Source: Minwuia thermotolerans (lineage in GTDB: Bacteria; Pseudomonadota; Alphaproteobacteria; Minwuiales; Minwuiaceae). Taken from it: a stretch of 64,000 nt of DNA. The notes under the pieces were generated by a model. The model was not told the DNA's origin. It saw only the letters and a program-made list of their open reading frames with translations, and ran no database searches. A program made the position numbers and the translations under genes. The stretch is taken from positions 58,377 to 122,376 of the forward strand of contig NZ_PIGG01000069.1 of NCBI RefSeq assembly GCF_002924445.1. Direction: 5' to 3'. Positions 38,370-46,286 of the stretch are shown here, piece by piece. The stretch's first letter is position 1. Each line of letters opens with the position of its first letter.

Positions 38370-39011
38370 TCAGGGAATCTCGGGTTCGAAGACGGGTACG
38401 TCGTCGATGACCTCGGAATGGGGCGCCTGGCCCGGCAGCGCGCCCTTCCGCTCCGCCCAGTCGGTGCCCGCGATCTGGTCCAGCAGCGGACCCCACTGCT
38501 CGAACATGCGCAGCCGCTCCTCCTCCAGTTCGGGCCGGGGATGGCTCTCGCGGACATTGCGGATGTCGTTGCGGTCCTCATAGACCCCCTTGCCCGCGGC
38601 CCGCACGGCGAGGAAAGCCTTGTCGCGGTCCGGCGGGCTGACATTGGCCTCCCGCATCAACTGCAGGAACAGGTAGTCGGCCTCGTCGCGGTCGAGGCCG
38701 CAATGCGGCTCAGGATCGCCCTTCTGGTAGAGATAGCAGTAGTCGTGGATGATCGAGGCTTCGGTGTGGCGCCCCGTCACCGACAGGAAACTGCGGGCGA
38801 TCGGCGGCACGCTGGCGAGGTCGGTCAGCATGCCCGCCGGCACGGTGACCACTGTGCCGGGACCCGCCTGGTCGTCGGTCTTGCGCCAGTAGCGGACAGA
38901 ATAGTCGCGGAGGACGATGTAGTTGTTGCCCTCGCCGCGGCGGTTGCCGTTCAGCAGCCGGCCCAGCAGCATGTGATCCTGATAGCGGACCCTGGAGAAG
39001 GGATTGGTCAT
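38370..39011 (-). CDS. DUF1353 domain-containing protein
   Basis: A 213-residue protein whose N-terminal 130 residues match DUF1353: GTVVTVPAGMLTDLASVPPIARSFLSVTGRHTEASIIHDYCYLY. DUF1353 is best known from phage and prophage genomes, but no other phage gene is seen here. The C-terminal part is polar and unassigned. Start at 39011 has GGGGGCAAGCC before it. The function is unknown; conserved Asp and His residues hint at a small hydrolase, which is speculation. Confidence 0.75.
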   Translation of the reverse strand: MTNPFSRVRYQDHMLLGRLLNGNRRGEGNNYIVLRDYSVRYWRKTDDQAGPGTVVTVPAGMLTDLASVPPIARSFLSVTGRHTEASIIHDYCYLYQKGDPEPHCGLDRDEADYLFLQLMREANVSPPDRDKAFLAVRAAGKGVYEDRNDIRNVRESHPRPELEEERLRMFEQWGPLLDQIAGTDWAERKGALPGQAPHSEVIDDVPVFEPEIP

Positions 39012-39205
39012 GGCTTGCCCCCTTGCCGCACGCCCTGACCTGAATCAAGACGCCCGGGCCGCCGGTGCGCAAGCCCGGTCGGCAGGAATCCTCTGTGAAC
39101 GACCGCTTGAAACGACCGCCCGCGCTGCGCAGGTGAGCGGGTGACGGCCGCCGGCCCACCAATGGGCCGACGATGCGTCCAATCAGCAAGACAGAGGAGT
39201 AGAAT

Positions 39206-39409
39206 ATGTCTGTCGCACGCGTCACCGAGATTTCCTCCACCTCCAGCCAGAGCTTCGAGAAGGCGATCGAGGACGGCATCGCCCGCGCCTCCAAGACCTT
39301 GCGGAACGTCAAGGGCGCCTGGGTGAAGGACCAGAACGTCGAGGTCGAGAACGGCAAGGCGAGCGCCTACAAGGTGAACCTGCTGATCACCTTCGAGCTT
39401 GATGACTGA
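39206..39409 (+). CDS. Dodecin family flavin-binding protein
   Basis: A 67-residue protein, the normal size for dodecin. The sequence follows the family: VARVTEISSTSSQSFEKAIEDGIARASKTLRNVKGAWVKDQNVEVENGKASAYKVNLLITFEL. Dodecins assemble into hollow dodecamers that store riboflavin or FMN and quench light-driven damage; the Trp in GAWVKDQ stacks on the isoalloxazine ring. AGGAG stands six bases before the ATG. It stands alone. Confidence 0.92.
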   Translation: MSVARVTEISSTSSQSFEKAIEDGIARASKTLRNVKGAWVKDQNVEVENGKASAYKVNLLITFELDD

Positions 39410-39420
39410 CGACGGCGCCG

Positions 39421-39457
39421 GGACACGACCCGTGGCCGGCAGGCCCGGGTCCTGTCC
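39421..39457. terminator. Inverted repeat between dodecin and acyl-CoA ligase genes
   Basis: GGACACGACCCG and CGGGTCCTGTCC form a 12-bp stem with one mismatch around a GC-rich loop, between the ends of two convergent genes. No long U-run is visible, so this is a tentative bidirectional terminator. Confidence 0.4.
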
Positions 39458-39475
39458 TCCCCGTCAGCTCCACCC

Positions 39476-41176
39476 TCAGGCCGTCTCCGCCTCCTTCAGT
39501 CCCAGTTCGGCCATCATCGCCTGGCGCATCTCGATCTTGCGGGCCTTGCCGGTCACCGTCATGGGGAACTCGGTCACCGACTTCACGTAGCGCGGAATCT
39601 TGTAATGGGCGATCTGCCCTTCGCAGAACGCGCGGACACTCTCGACAGTGACCTTCGCGCCGGCCCGCGGCACGATCCAGGCACAGAGCTCCTCGCCGAA
39701 ACGTTCGTCGGGCACGCCGAAGACCTGCGCGTCGGCGACGTCGGGATGGCCGCGCAGGAATTCCTCGATCTCGGCGGGATAGATGTTCTCGCCGCCGCGG
39801 ATGACCATGTCCTTCACCCGGCCGATGATGTTGCAGAAGCCCTCGTCGTCGAAGCGGCCGAGATCGCCGGTGTGCATCCAGCCGTCGGCGTCGATCGCCT
39901 CGGCCGTCCGCTCGGGATCGTCCCAGTAGCCCTGCATGACAAGATAGCCGCGCGTGCAGATTTCGCCCTCCTGCCCCACGGGCACGGTTTCACCGGCTTC
40001 GTCGACGATCTTCACCTCGGCATGGGGCTGGACGCGTCCGACCGTCGAGACGCGGCGGTGGAGGGGGTCGGTGATCGCCGTCTGGAAGGAGACCGGCGAG
40101 GTTTCGGTCATGCCATAGGCGATGGTGATCTCACCGGCGTGCATGTCACGCATGACCCGCTTCATCAGGCTGGCCGGACAGGGCGCGCCGGACATGATCC
40201 CTGTACGCAGCGAGGTCAGGTCGAAGCGGCCGAAGTCCGGATGCTCGACCATGGCGAGGAACATGGTCGGCACGCCATGGACCGCGGTGCAGCGCTCGCG
40301 TTCCAGGGCCTTCAGGGTCTGGCCGGCCTCGAAGCCCTCGCCGGGGAACACCATGCAGGCGCCATGCGCCACGCAGGCCAGGTTGCCCAGCACCATGCCG
40401 AAGCAATGGTAGAGCGGCACCGGGATGCAAAGCCGGTCCTGCTCGCTCAGATTCATCGCCCGGCCGACGAAACAGCCGTTGTTGACGATGTTGCGGTGGG
40501 TCAGCGTCGCGCCCTTGGGCGCACCCGTGGTGCCGGAGGTGAACTGGATGTTGATCGGGTCTTCAGCCTTCAGCCGGCCGCACAGCCCGTCCAGTCGGCT
40601 GCGATAGGCGGTCCGGCCCCGCGCCATCACCTCCGCCCATGCAAACATGCCCGGCCGCTTCTCCGCCCCCAGATGGATGACGGTACGCAGCTTCGGCAAC
40701 CGCTCGGCGCGCAGCCGGCCCGGCGCGGCGCCCGCCAGCTCCGGCACCAGATCGTTCAGCATGCCGAGGTAGTCGGAGCTCTTGAAGCGCTCCGCGGTGA
40801 TCAGCGCCGCGCAGCCGACCTTGTTCAGGGCGTATTCCAGCTCGGCGCGGCGGTAGGCGGGGTTGATGTTGACCAGGATCAGCCCGATCCGCGCCGTGGC
40901 GAACTGCGCCAGCAGCCATTCGGAGCGGTTGGGCGACCAGATCCCGACCCGGTCGCCGCGGTAAAGTCCCAGGGAAAGCAGACCCGCGGCGCAGCGGTCG
41001 ACCCGGGCGGCGAACTCGCTCCAGGTCCAGCGCACGCCCTCGGCGGCGAAGACAGCCGCCGGCCGGTCCGGCCACTTGCGGACGGCGCGCGCCAGCAGTC
41101 CCGGCACGGTCTCCCGCCGCAGAGGCGGGACGCTCGCCCCCTTCACATGGGATCGGCCGCCAAGAGGCGCGGTCAT
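39476..41176 (-). CDS. AMP-dependent acyl-CoA synthetase/ligase
   Basis: A 566-residue ANL-family ligase that forms an acyl-adenylate and then the acyl-CoA. Motifs: INIQFTSGTTGAPKGATLTHRNIV (P-loop), IAYGMTETSPVSF (A5 region), GWMHTGDLGRFDDEGFCNIIGRVKDMVIRGGENIYPAEIEEF (hinge) and YKIPRYVKSVTEFPMTVTGKARK with the catalytic Lys. It starts 4 bases after the amidase stop, as the last gene of the amide operon, so its substrate may be the acid released by the amidase. Sequence alone suggests a medium-chain or aryl acid. Confidence 0.92.
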   Translation of the reverse strand: MTAPLGGRSHVKGASVPPLRRETVPGLLARAVRKWPDRPAAVFAAEGVRWTWSEFAARVDRCAAGLLSLGLYRGDRVGIWSPNRSEWLLAQFATARIGLILVNINPAYRRAELEYALNKVGCAALITAERFKSSDYLGMLNDLVPELAGAAPGRLRAERLPKLRTVIHLGAEKRPGMFAWAEVMARGRTAYRSRLDGLCGRLKAEDPINIQFTSGTTGAPKGATLTHRNIVNNGCFVGRAMNLSEQDRLCIPVPLYHCFGMVLGNLACVAHGACMVFPGEGFEAGQTLKALERERCTAVHGVPTMFLAMVEHPDFGRFDLTSLRTGIMSGAPCPASLMKRVMRDMHAGEITIAYGMTETSPVSFQTAITDPLHRRVSTVGRVQPHAEVKIVDEAGETVPVGQEGEICTRGYLVMQGYWDDPERTAEAIDADGWMHTGDLGRFDDEGFCNIIGRVKDMVIRGGENIYPAEIEEFLRGHPDVADAQVFGVPDERFGEELCAWIVPRAGAKVTVESVRAFCEGQIAHYKIPRYVKSVTEFPMTVTGKARKIEMRQAMMAELGLKEAETA

Positions 41177-41180
41177 CGCG

Positions 41181-42695
41181 CTACATCTTGCGCCAGTCGC
41201 CCGCCCTCTCGAAGGCGCCGGCGGCCTGGTAGATGGTGCTTTCGGCGTAGTGCTTGCCGACCAGCATCAGGGAGATCGGCAGCCCGTCGCCCATGCCGCA
41301 GGGTACGGCCATGGCCGGATGGCCGGTGGTGTCGAAGGGCGCGGTGTTGTTCAGCATCTCGAAGGCGCGCTGCAGATACTCGGACAGCGGCGCGTCGGGC
41401 GCCGGGATCGGCTGCGCCTTCATCGGCGTGGTCGGCATCAGCAGCAGATCGTAGGCCCCGAGCATCTGGTCGTAGGCCTCGCGCAGCTTGCGCGCCAGGT
41501 TCTGCGCCTTGGCGTAGAAGTGACCCCGGTAGTGGCGCTGGAAGTACTCGCCGACCATCATGGATATCTTCAGGCTGTCGGAGAGTTCGTCGGCGCGCGA
41601 GCGCCAGTTGGAGTGGAAGTCGAGCAGGCTGGTGACATAGAGGCCTTCCCAGCCCGTGCCCATGCCGTTGCCCTTCATCATCTGGTTGGTCAGGCCCTCC
41701 AGCGCGATGGGCGTCCAGATCGCCGTACCCATGTTGTGCATCGGGATCGAGACCTCGTCGACCGTCGCCCCCATCTCGCGGAAACGCTCGGCCGCCGCGC
41801 GGTTGGCGTCGTCGACGTCGCGCTCGGATTCCTCGCGGCCGAAGCCCTCCTTGACCATGCCGATGCGCAGGCCGCCGACGCCGCGGTTCACGGCTGCCGT
41901 GTAGTTGTCCGTCTTCGGTGCGTACTGGCGCGGATCGAGACCGTCCGCGCCGGCGATGACTTCCAGCATCAGGGCGTTGTCGTGGACGCTCTGGGTCATC
42001 GGACCGGTATGGTCAATCGTGTTCTCGATCGGCATGACCCCCGAATAGGGCACCAGCCCGTGCGTCGGCTTCATGCCGTAGCAGCCGCAGAAGCTGGCCG
42101 GCATGCGGATGGAGCCTCCCTGGTCGCCGCCGATCGCCATGTCGACCTCCCCCGCGCCGACCAGCGCGCCGGAGCCGGACGAGGATCCCCCCGCCGAGAA
42201 GCCGCGCTTGTGGGGGTTGTGCACGGGCCCGGTGGCGTTGGTGTGGCTGCCGCCCGAAAGGCAGAAATACTCGCAATGCGCCTTGCCCACGATGGTCGCG
42301 CCTGCGTCGAGCAGGCGCGTCACCACGGTCGCGTCGACGTCGGGGACGTAGCCCTTCAGCGTCGAGGCGCCGTTCATCATCGGCACCCCGGCCAGGCAGA
42401 CATTGTCCTTCAATGCGACAGTCCTGCCGGCCAGCGGCCCGCGCGGCGCGCCCTTGATCTCCGTTTTCACGTACCAGGCGTTCATCGGATTCTCGTCCGG
42501 CCCGGGGCGATAGCCGGCGGTCCGCGGATAGTCGACAGGCGGCAGGTAGTCGGGCAGGGAATCGATCAGATCATAGGCCTGCATGTTGCCTTCCATCAGA
42601 TCCATGAACTCGCGGATACGTTCGTCCGGCATGTGCATGCCGAAGTCCTCCACGATGGCGCGCATCTGGGAGAGGGTGGGTCGCTTCACGGTCAT
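41181..42695 (-). CDS. Amidase (internal start of the fused ORF)
   Basis: Alternative product of 504 residues from the ATG at 42695. The opening MTVKRPTLSQMRAIVEDFGM and the length are those of stand-alone amidases of this type. The full Ser-cisSer-Lys set of the amidase-signature family is present (VALKDNV, GFSAGGSSSGSG, GGDQGGSIR). It would hydrolyse an amide to the carboxylic acid and ammonia. With the transporter before it and the CoA ligase after it, it likely acts on an imported amide; the substrate cannot be read from sequence. Confidence 0.78.
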   Translation of the reverse strand: MTVKRPTLSQMRAIVEDFGMHMPDERIREFMDLMEGNMQAYDLIDSLPDYLPPVDYPRTAGYRPGPDENPMNAWYVKTEIKGAPRGPLAGRTVALKDNVCLAGVPMMNGASTLKGYVPDVDATVVTRLLDAGATIVGKAHCEYFCLSGGSHTNATGPVHNPHKRGFSAGGSSSGSGALVGAGEVDMAIGGDQGGSIRMPASFCGCYGMKPTHGLVPYSGVMPIENTIDHTGPMTQSVHDNALMLEVIAGADGLDPRQYAPKTDNYTAAVNRGVGGLRIGMVKEGFGREESERDVDDANRAAAERFREMGATVDEVSIPMHNMGTAIWTPIALEGLTNQMMKGNGMGTGWEGLYVTSLLDFHSNWRSRADELSDSLKISMMVGEYFQRHYRGHFYAKAQNLARKLREAYDQMLGAYDLLLMPTTPMKAQPIPAPDAPLSEYLQRAFEMLNNTAPFDTTGHPAMAVPCGMGDGLPISLMLVGKHYAESTIYQAAGAFERAGDWRKM

Positions 42696-43550
42696 GTAGA
42701 TCGCCTCCTGTACGGGCGTCGGACGCGCTGGCTGGTGCGGTGTCATGTCGGCGGCCTGGCGCGTGGCCCTCGCCGACGGTCCGGGTGTCGTCGCCGGCCG
42801 TTTGCCGGTCGATGTGGCGGCGCGGGGCTGACGGCCGGCGCCGAAGCCGGTGAACTCTTCGATCAGTTCGGGGTCGTTGGCAGCGGCCGAAACCTCTCCG
42901 GTCACCACGCCCTTCTGCAGCAGCAGGATCCGGTCGGAGAGCTCGGTGATGAATTCCAGGTTCTGCTCCACCAGGATGATGGAGATGCCGCGCTCGCGGC
43001 GCAGCTTCTGCAGCAGGGCGCCGATATCGTCGACGATGGACGGCTGGATGCCCTCGGTCGGCTCGTCGAGCAGGATGACCACGGGATCGCTGATCAGGCA
43101 ACGGGCCAGGGCGAGGATCTGCTGCTCGCCGCCGGAAAGCGCGCCGCCGCGGCGGTCCAGCATCGGCTCCAGCCGCGGAAACTCGGCCACCATGCGCTGC
43201 ACGGCCTCGTGCTCGTCGGCCTCATGGGCGGCGATGCCCATGCGCAGGTTGTCGGTCACCGACAGCATGGGAAAGATGCCGCGGCCCTGGGGCACGTAAC
43301 CGATGCCCATGCGGTTACGCTCGTGCGCGGGCTCGCGGGTGATGTCCATGCCGTCGAAATCGATGCGCCCGCCGGTGGGCCGGATGATGCCGCAGAGCGT
43401 CTTCAGCAGGGTCGTCTTACCCATGCCGTTGTGCCCGAGCACGCCGACGATCTCGCCCTCGCCCAGGTCGAGGTCGATGCCGTGCAGCACCGGCACCCGG
43501 CCATAGCCGGCGCGAAGTCCCCTCGCCTGCAGGATCGCCTCGCCGCTCAT
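41181..43550 (-). CDS. Single ORF: LivF/UrtE-type ABC ATPase joined to amidase
   Basis: A 789-codon uninterrupted frame. Residues 1-235 are a branched-chain/urea-type ABC ATPase: Walker A GHNGMGKTT (39-47), YVPQGRGIFPMLSV, signature LSGGEQQ (138-144), Walker B VVILLDEP (157-164). Residues 236-285 are a Pro/Thr/Arg-rich linker without similarity I know. Residues 286-789 are an amidase-signature enzyme with Lys in VALKDNV, GGSSSGSGA and nucleophile Ser in GDQGGSIRMP. Met286 has AGGAGG eight bases before it. The start overlaps the preceding ATPase stop (ATGA). It may give a transporter-bound amidase, a free amidase, or both. Confidence 0.82.
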   Translation of the reverse strand: MSGEAILQARGLRAGYGRVPVLHGIDLDLGEGEIVGVLGHNGMGKTTLLKTLCGIIRPTGGRIDFDGMDITREPAHERNRMGIGYVPQGRGIFPMLSVTDNLRMGIAAHEADEHEAVQRMVAEFPRLEPMLDRRGGALSGGEQQILALARCLISDPVVILLDEPTEGIQPSIVDDIGALLQKLRRERGISIILVEQNLEFITELSDRILLLQKGVVTGEVSAAANDPELIEEFTGFGAGRQPRAATSTGKRPATTPGPSARATRQAADMTPHQPARPTPVQEAIYMTVKRPTLSQMRAIVEDFGMHMPDERIREFMDLMEGNMQAYDLIDSLPDYLPPVDYPRTAGYRPGPDENPMNAWYVKTEIKGAPRGPLAGRTVALKDNVCLAGVPMMNGASTLKGYVPDVDATVVTRLLDAGATIVGKAHCEYFCLSGGSHTNATGPVHNPHKRGFSAGGSSSGSGALVGAGEVDMAIGGDQGGSIRMPASFCGCYGMKPTHGLVPYSGVMPIENTIDHTGPMTQSVHDNALMLEVIAGADGLDPRQYAPKTDNYTAAVNRGVGGLRIGMVKEGFGREESERDVDDANRAAAERFREMGATVDEVSIPMHNMGTAIWTPIALEGLTNQMMKGNGMGTGWEGLYVTSLLDFHSNWRSRADELSDSLKISMMVGEYFQRHYRGHFYAKAQNLARKLREAYDQMLGAYDLLLMPTTPMKAQPIPAPDAPLSEYLQRAFEMLNNTAPFDTTGHPAMAVPCGMGDGLPISLMLVGKHYAESTIYQAAGAFERAGDWRKM
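42704..42709 (-). promoter_or_regulatory. Internal Shine-Dalgarno for the amidase start
   Basis: AGGAGG on the minus strand, eight bases before the ATG at 42695, inside the frame that also encodes the upstream ATPase. Its near-ideal sequence and spacing suggest independent initiation of the amidase. Confidence 0.7.
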
Positions 43551-44275
43551 TGCTTCCTGTGCCCCAGATAGACCTCGCGGACGGTCGGATCGGCCGAGAC
43601 CCTGTCCATGGTGTCCTCGATCAGGATCGCGCCGCGGTGAAAGACCGTCACCTTCTCCGCGATCATGCGGATGAACTGCATGTCGTGTTCAACGACGATC
43701 AGGGTGGCCGTCTCGTTGATCTCCCGGATCAGTTCGGCGGTCAGTTCCACTTCCTCGTGGGTCATGCCCGCCGCCGGCTCGTCCAGCAGCACCAGCCAGG
43801 GTTCGGCAGCGACGACCATGCCGAGTTCCACCCACTGGCGCTTCCCGTGCGAAAGCTCGTTGACCGGTTCGTTGCGGATGTCGCCCAGACGGATGCGCTC
43901 GATCGTCTCCTCCACCAGAGCGCGGGCGCGGCGGCTGTCGTGCCAGCGGCGTGCCGACAGCCAGATGTTCTCGCGCACCGTCAACCCCTCGAAGACGTTC
44001 GGCACCTGCGTCTTTATGCCGACGCCCAGGCCGGCGATCTCGTGGCTGTGGGCGCGGTTCACGTTGAGGTCGCGGATCACCACGTCGCCACGGGTTGGCT
44101 TGAGCTGGCCCGTGAGGCACTTGAAGAAGGTGCTCTTGCCGGCGCCGTTCGGCCCGATCAGGCAGCGAAGTTCGCGCTCCCTCAGGGAGAAATCGACCTG
44201 GTCGACGGCGACGACGCCGCCGAAGTGCACCGACAGCCCGCGCGTCTCGACGACGATCTCACCCCTATCCCTCAT
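43547..44275 (-). CDS. ABC transporter ATP-binding protein, LivG/UrtD type
   Basis: A 242-residue ATPase of the branched-chain amino acid/urea/amide transporter class. Walker A GPNGAGKST, then KTQVPNVFEGLTVRENIWLSARR, signature ELSHGKRQWVELGMVV (a variant LSHGK rather than LSGGQ, common in UrtD-like proteins) and Walker B WLVLLDEPAAGM. The start at 44275 overlaps the permease gene end by 11 bases; an earlier in-frame start would add 19 residues. It would pair with the ATPase part of the next ORF. Confidence 0.9.
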   Translation of the reverse strand: MRDRGEIVVETRGLSVHFGGVVAVDQVDFSLRERELRCLIGPNGAGKSTFFKCLTGQLKPTRGDVVIRDLNVNRAHSHEIAGLGVGIKTQVPNVFEGLTVRENIWLSARRWHDSRRARALVEETIERIRLGDIRNEPVNELSHGKRQWVELGMVVAAEPWLVLLDEPAAGMTHEEVELTAELIREINETATLIVVEHDMQFIRMIAEKVTVFHRGAILIEDTMDRVSADPTVREVYLGHRKQ

Positions 44276-45335
44276 GATGGACCTCCGTCGAGGCGCCGGA
44301 GCGCTTGCGGCTGCGCGGTCTGCGCCGTCCACGGCGCGAGAACTCGCGACGGCGGCCTGTACGCGCGTCCCAGAGCTCGATCACGCTGGGTACGATGCCC
44401 CGCGGGACCAGCAGGACGAAGACGACCAGAATGACGCCCAGGATCAGGTTGTTGTTGATCGTGCTCTGCTGGCCCAGGCCGCTGGTCAGATAGAACAGCG
44501 CGAGCGCGCCGAGGATGGGTCCGATCAGCGTGCCGCGGCCGCCGACGATCACCCAGATGATGGTCAGCGCGGCGTTGTAGAGGTTGAAGACGTCCGGCGT
44601 CACGCGGCCCACGCCATTGGCGAACAGCACGCCAGCCGCGCCGGCCAGTCCGCCGCCGATGGTGAACAGGCCCAGCTTGTTCAGGCGGATGTCGTAGCCG
44701 ATCAGTTCGGCGCGCAGTTCGTTCTCGCGGATGGCCACCGCGACCCGGCCGAAATGGGTCCGGGTCAGCCAGACGCAGCCGAAATAGGCGACGATCAGGG
44801 TCGCCATGGCGACGTAGAAGACGTCCTCCGGGAACAGGAACCAGTCCGCATATCCCGGCACGTTTAGCGGCGGCGCGTTGATGCCGTTGAAGCCGCCCAG
44901 CAGGGCGTCGCCGATCTTGTATTCCGGTCCCGAGGTCCGCCGCATCAGGTTGTAGAAGATCAGCGTGACCGTCAGCGTGATCACCGCCAGATAGACGTCG
45001 GAGACCCGGCCGTAGAACACGAAATAACCCAGCACCGCAGCGAAGGCGGCGGCGGCCAGAATGGCGACGACGACGGCCCAGCTGGTGCCGCCGAAATTTA
45101 TCGCGGCGACGACATAGGCGTAGGCGCCGACGCCGAAGAAGGTCGTCTGGCCGAAGCACAGGATGCCGCCGAAGCCCCAGATCAGCCCGAGACTGAGCGC
45201 CAGCAAGGCCAGCGCCAGGGCGGTCGTCAGGTTGATGATGGTGAACAGTTCCAGCACCTGCGGCGCGCCCAGCAGGAAGATCACCGCAACGATGCCGGTG
45301 ATGGTCAGCCAGCGGTTCTCCCGGGCGCGGCTCAC
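44265..45335 (-). CDS. Branched-chain/urea-type ABC permease (LivM/UrtC family)
   Basis: A 356-residue inner-membrane permease. It begins with a GTG at 45335 that overlaps the LivH-type stop (GTGA). Helices carry family motifs: LALLALSLGLIWGFGGILCFGQTTFFGVGAYAYVV and GRVAVAIRENELRAELIGYDIRLNKLGLFTIGGGLAGAAGVLFA. The C-terminal 30 residues are very basic (RTGRRREFSRRGRRRPRSRKRSG), an unusual cytoplasmic tail. It forms the membrane channel with the LivH-type subunit. Confidence 0.92.
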   Translation of the reverse strand: MSRARENRWLTITGIVAVIFLLGAPQVLELFTIINLTTALALALLALSLGLIWGFGGILCFGQTTFFGVGAYAYVVAAINFGGTSWAVVVAILAAAAFAAVLGYFVFYGRVSDVYLAVITLTVTLIFYNLMRRTSGPEYKIGDALLGGFNGINAPPLNVPGYADWFLFPEDVFYVAMATLIVAYFGCVWLTRTHFGRVAVAIRENELRAELIGYDIRLNKLGLFTIGGGLAGAAGVLFANGVGRVTPDVFNLYNAALTIIWVIVGGRGTLIGPILGALALFYLTSGLGQQSTINNNLILGVILVVFVLLVPRGIVPSVIELWDARTGRRREFSRRGRRRPRSRKRSGASTEVHHEG

Positions 45336-46201
45336 AGGCTTTTCCGGAAGAACTTGGAGGTGATGCCCTGGGGCATGAGCCTGAGCAGAACGATGGCGAC
45401 CACCAGCAGTCCCACCTCGCCGATGGTCGGGCCGGTGACGTAGCTCAGAACCGAGTTGACGCTGCCCAGCAGGGCCGAGGCCGAAAGCGTGCCGGACAGG
45501 ATCGCCGCGCCGCCGGAGATCACCGTGATGAAGGCCTTGGCGATGTAGGTGGCTCCGATGGTCGGCAGCACGCCCGTGACCGGCGCCAGCAGACCGCCGG
45601 CCAGGCCCGACACGGCGGCGCCCAGGCCGAAGGTGACGGCGTAGATCCGTCCCGTCGAGACGCCCAGCGCCGAGGCGATCTCCGCTCCCTGCATGGTGCC
45701 GCGGGCCAGCAGCCCGAGCTTGGTGTAGCGGAGCACGGCATAGACGGCGATCGAGAGCAGGGCCGTCACCGCGATAAGGAAAATCTCGTAGCCCGAGGAG
45801 GTGAAACCGCCGATCCGGACCGCGCCGATCGGCGGCGAGATCGTGGTCGCCGTCTGGGCCCCGAAGATCGTGGTGATCAGGCCGATCAGCACCAGCGACA
45901 GACCCCATGTCGCCAGCAGGGTGTCGACCATGCGTCCATAGAGGAAGCGGATCATGAGCCGCTCCACGACGAGCCCGATGATCCCCACCACCAGCGGCGC
46001 CAGGATCAGCATGGCGATCCAGATGTTGACGCCGGCATTGGTGGAGATGACCACCGTGTAGCCGCCCAGCATGAGGAACTCGCCATGGGCCAGGTTGATG
46101 ACCCGCATCATGCCGAAGATGATCGCCAGCCCCAGCGAGATCAGCACGAGGTTGGCGACGCCATAGACGATCTGCAGGGCCAGAGCGGCGTAGAGGTCCA
46201 A
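45332..46201 (-). CDS. Branched-chain/urea-type ABC permease (LivH/UrtB family)
   Basis: A 289-residue inner-membrane permease starting at a TTG (46201) with AAGGA nine bases upstream. It shows the classic MRVINLAHGEFLMLGGYTVV, then ALGVSTGRIYAVTFGLGAAVSGLAGGLLAPV and TVISGGAAILSGTLSASALLGSVNSV. The next permease overlaps it by 4 bases. The binding protein gene ends 85 bases upstream. Confidence 0.92.
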   Translation of the reverse strand: MDLYAALALQIVYGVANLVLISLGLAIIFGMMRVINLAHGEFLMLGGYTVVISTNAGVNIWIAMLILAPLVVGIIGLVVERLMIRFLYGRMVDTLLATWGLSLVLIGLITTIFGAQTATTISPPIGAVRIGGFTSSGYEIFLIAVTALLSIAVYAVLRYTKLGLLARGTMQGAEIASALGVSTGRIYAVTFGLGAAVSGLAGGLLAPVTGVLPTIGATYIAKAFITVISGGAAILSGTLSASALLGSVNSVLSYVTGPTIGEVGLLVVAIVLLRLMPQGITSKFFRKSL

Positions 46202-46286
46202 GTTTCGGCGTTCCTTGTTCGAGGCGGCGCGAGTGGCGGTGGAAGCGGCCGGACCCCGCCAGGGCGCCCGGCCGCCGGATCGCGGA

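Noticed and set aside
38370..39011. DUF1353 gene as a sign of a prophage
   Set aside because: Only one phage-associated domain, with no integrase, attachment repeats, or structural genes around it.
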